A stretch of DNA of 7,243 bases from Athalassotoga sp049965695 (GTDB lineage Bacteria; Thermotogota; Thermotogae; Mesoaciditogales; Mesoaciditogaceae): positions 1 to 7,243 of the forward strand of contig NZ_JBMFWB010000034.1 in assembly GCF_049965695.1 (NCBI RefSeq), read 5' to 3'. A program made the translations under genes and the position numbers. Positions 6,775 to 7,243 of the stretch are shown here, piece by piece (positions within the stretch are counted from its first letter, which is position 1; every line of letters starts with the position of its first letter). The notes beneath the pieces were generated by a model. It made no database searches. It worked only from the letters and a program-made list of their open reading frames with translations, and was not told the origin of the DNA.

Positions 6775-7243
6775 TCAGTAAGACCTAAGATAGAATTTTA
6801 CCGGTGTTTCGTAGTTAATCGCACTATGTGGTCTTTGATAATTATACTATTTGAACCAGTCCGTTATGGATGATTTTATCTCGTCAATAGATAAAAGGTC
6901 AAAATCAATTCCTTTGAGGCATTCGTTGCTGAATCTGGTAAATCTCGCTGAAGCCATTCTGGTAAGACTTGCCTTTATCTATGAACTCGTGCTTGATTCT
7001 ATTGTTGGAAAGGAAGAGATTGAAATTTTCCTGAATTCAGAGCCGTTGTCAGTTCTAAAGACTCTTGGCCTTGAGAAGAGTTTTATTGAGTTTTCAAAGA
7101 CCTCAAGGACTTTCTGACCGGCAATGGAAAAGTCCATGTAATAAGATATGATTCTTTTTGAGAAATCATCTATGATGACAAAGATTCTAAACTTTCTTTT
7201 TCTTACCATACGCTCGACGAAATCAGCAGACCAAACATGGCCT
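6775..7243 (-). pseudogene. Decayed IS3-family transposase (OrfB-like DDE integrase core), 5' part beyond window
   Basis: The minus strand encodes the C-terminal half of an rve-type transposase. Visible landmarks: WSAD with the first catalytic Asp (7224-7222), IIDDFSKRI, RTDNGSEF with the second Asp (7050-7048), KSYQNGFSE with the catalytic Glu (6946-6944), and YNYQRPHSAINYETP near the end. Asp 2 and Glu are 34 residues apart after correction, close to D(35)E. Three lesions are inferred: loss of one A in the run at 7026-7029, a second shift (probably two bases lost) at about 6937, and a TAG (6849-6847) replacing an expected Trp before YNYQRPH. The two shifts cancel, leaving about 90 nt misread, including the catalytic Glu, with a premature TAG at 6981-6979. 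The IS407-like subgroup is suggested by the RPRVFRTDNG and RPHSA motifs but is not certain. Confidence 0.85.

Larger units (their letters stand above)
6681..7243 (-). mobile_element. Remnant of an IS3-family insertion sequence (one end and transposase 3' part; continues past window)
   Basis: The element end at 6681 reads TGATATGCCCCCAAAATTG, the typical IS3-family terminus of TGA, a C-run and AAAA/TTG. It lies about 95 bp beyond the stop of a minus-strand transposase with DDE features, so it is the end distal to the transposase start. The other end is outside the window. The transposase is inactivated by several lesions, so the copy is not autonomous. The same terminus, inverted, occurs at the right side of the mini-element (6344-6355). 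Confidence 0.75.

Noticed and set aside
7026..7029. Programmed frameshift in the transposase
   Set aside because: IS3 elements shift frame between OrfA and OrfB, not inside the DDE core after DNGSEF. The run is only four A on the coding strand, and a second shift and a nonsense codon follow, so mutational decay is the simpler explanation.
6851..7117. Plus-strand frame of 88 codons
   Set aside because: It is antisense to the transposase pseudogene, whose DDE motifs establish the real coding strand.
1..7243. CRISPR array, tRNA or rRNA
   Set aside because: No regularly spaced repeats, no cloverleaf-like sequence and no conserved rRNA stretch were seen on either strand.

Overview
The window is AT-rich and dominated by one minus-strand operon. 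Arginine is mostly AGA/AGG, ATA isoleucine is frequent, and there is a strong GGAGGG ribosome binding site. This fits an AT-rich, possibly thermophilic or anaerobic bacterium (Thermotogae-like or Firmicutes-like), but no marker gene allows a firm assignment.

Layout, in the direction of transcription (right to left). (1) 6681-7243: the right-hand part of a decayed IS3-family insertion sequence, with a transposase pseudogene at 6775-7243 that runs off the window. (2) 6356-6680: about 325 bp of non-coding or degenerate DNA. (3) 6279-6355: a 77-bp mini-element with IS3-type inverted ends on both sides, apparently a MITE-like derivative of the same IS group. (4) 6263-6292: a predicted promoter whose -10 box is host DNA and whose -35-like box lies inside the mini-element. 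(5) 3008-6214: a 1068-residue protein with an N-terminal phospholipase-D-type nuclease domain fused to a SNF2/HepA-like superfamily 2 helicase. (6) 1-2996: an Eco57I-like N6-adenine DNA methyltransferase with a C-terminal TaqI-like target-recognition region, cut off at the left edge after 998 codons. Only 11 bp separate the helicase stop from the methyltransferase start, and they hold a strong Shine-Dalgarno site.

The two large genes look like an ATP-dependent restriction-modification or related phage-defence module. The methyltransferase would recognise and mark self DNA. The helicase/PLD protein would translocate on and cut unmodified DNA. The architecture resembles a split Type ISP (LlaGI-like) enzyme in which a PLD nuclease replaces the usual Mrr-type nuclease. 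PLD nucleases are known from BfiI, NgoAVII and CglI. No separate specificity subunit and no BREX or DISARM core gene is visible, though more genes may lie beyond position 1.

The most notable details are a sharp change in codon use and G+C at the start of the methyltransferase recognition domain (suggesting a swapped-in specificity module), a perfect 18-bp in-frame tandem duplication in the helicase, and an IS-derived mini-element that may help drive the operon.
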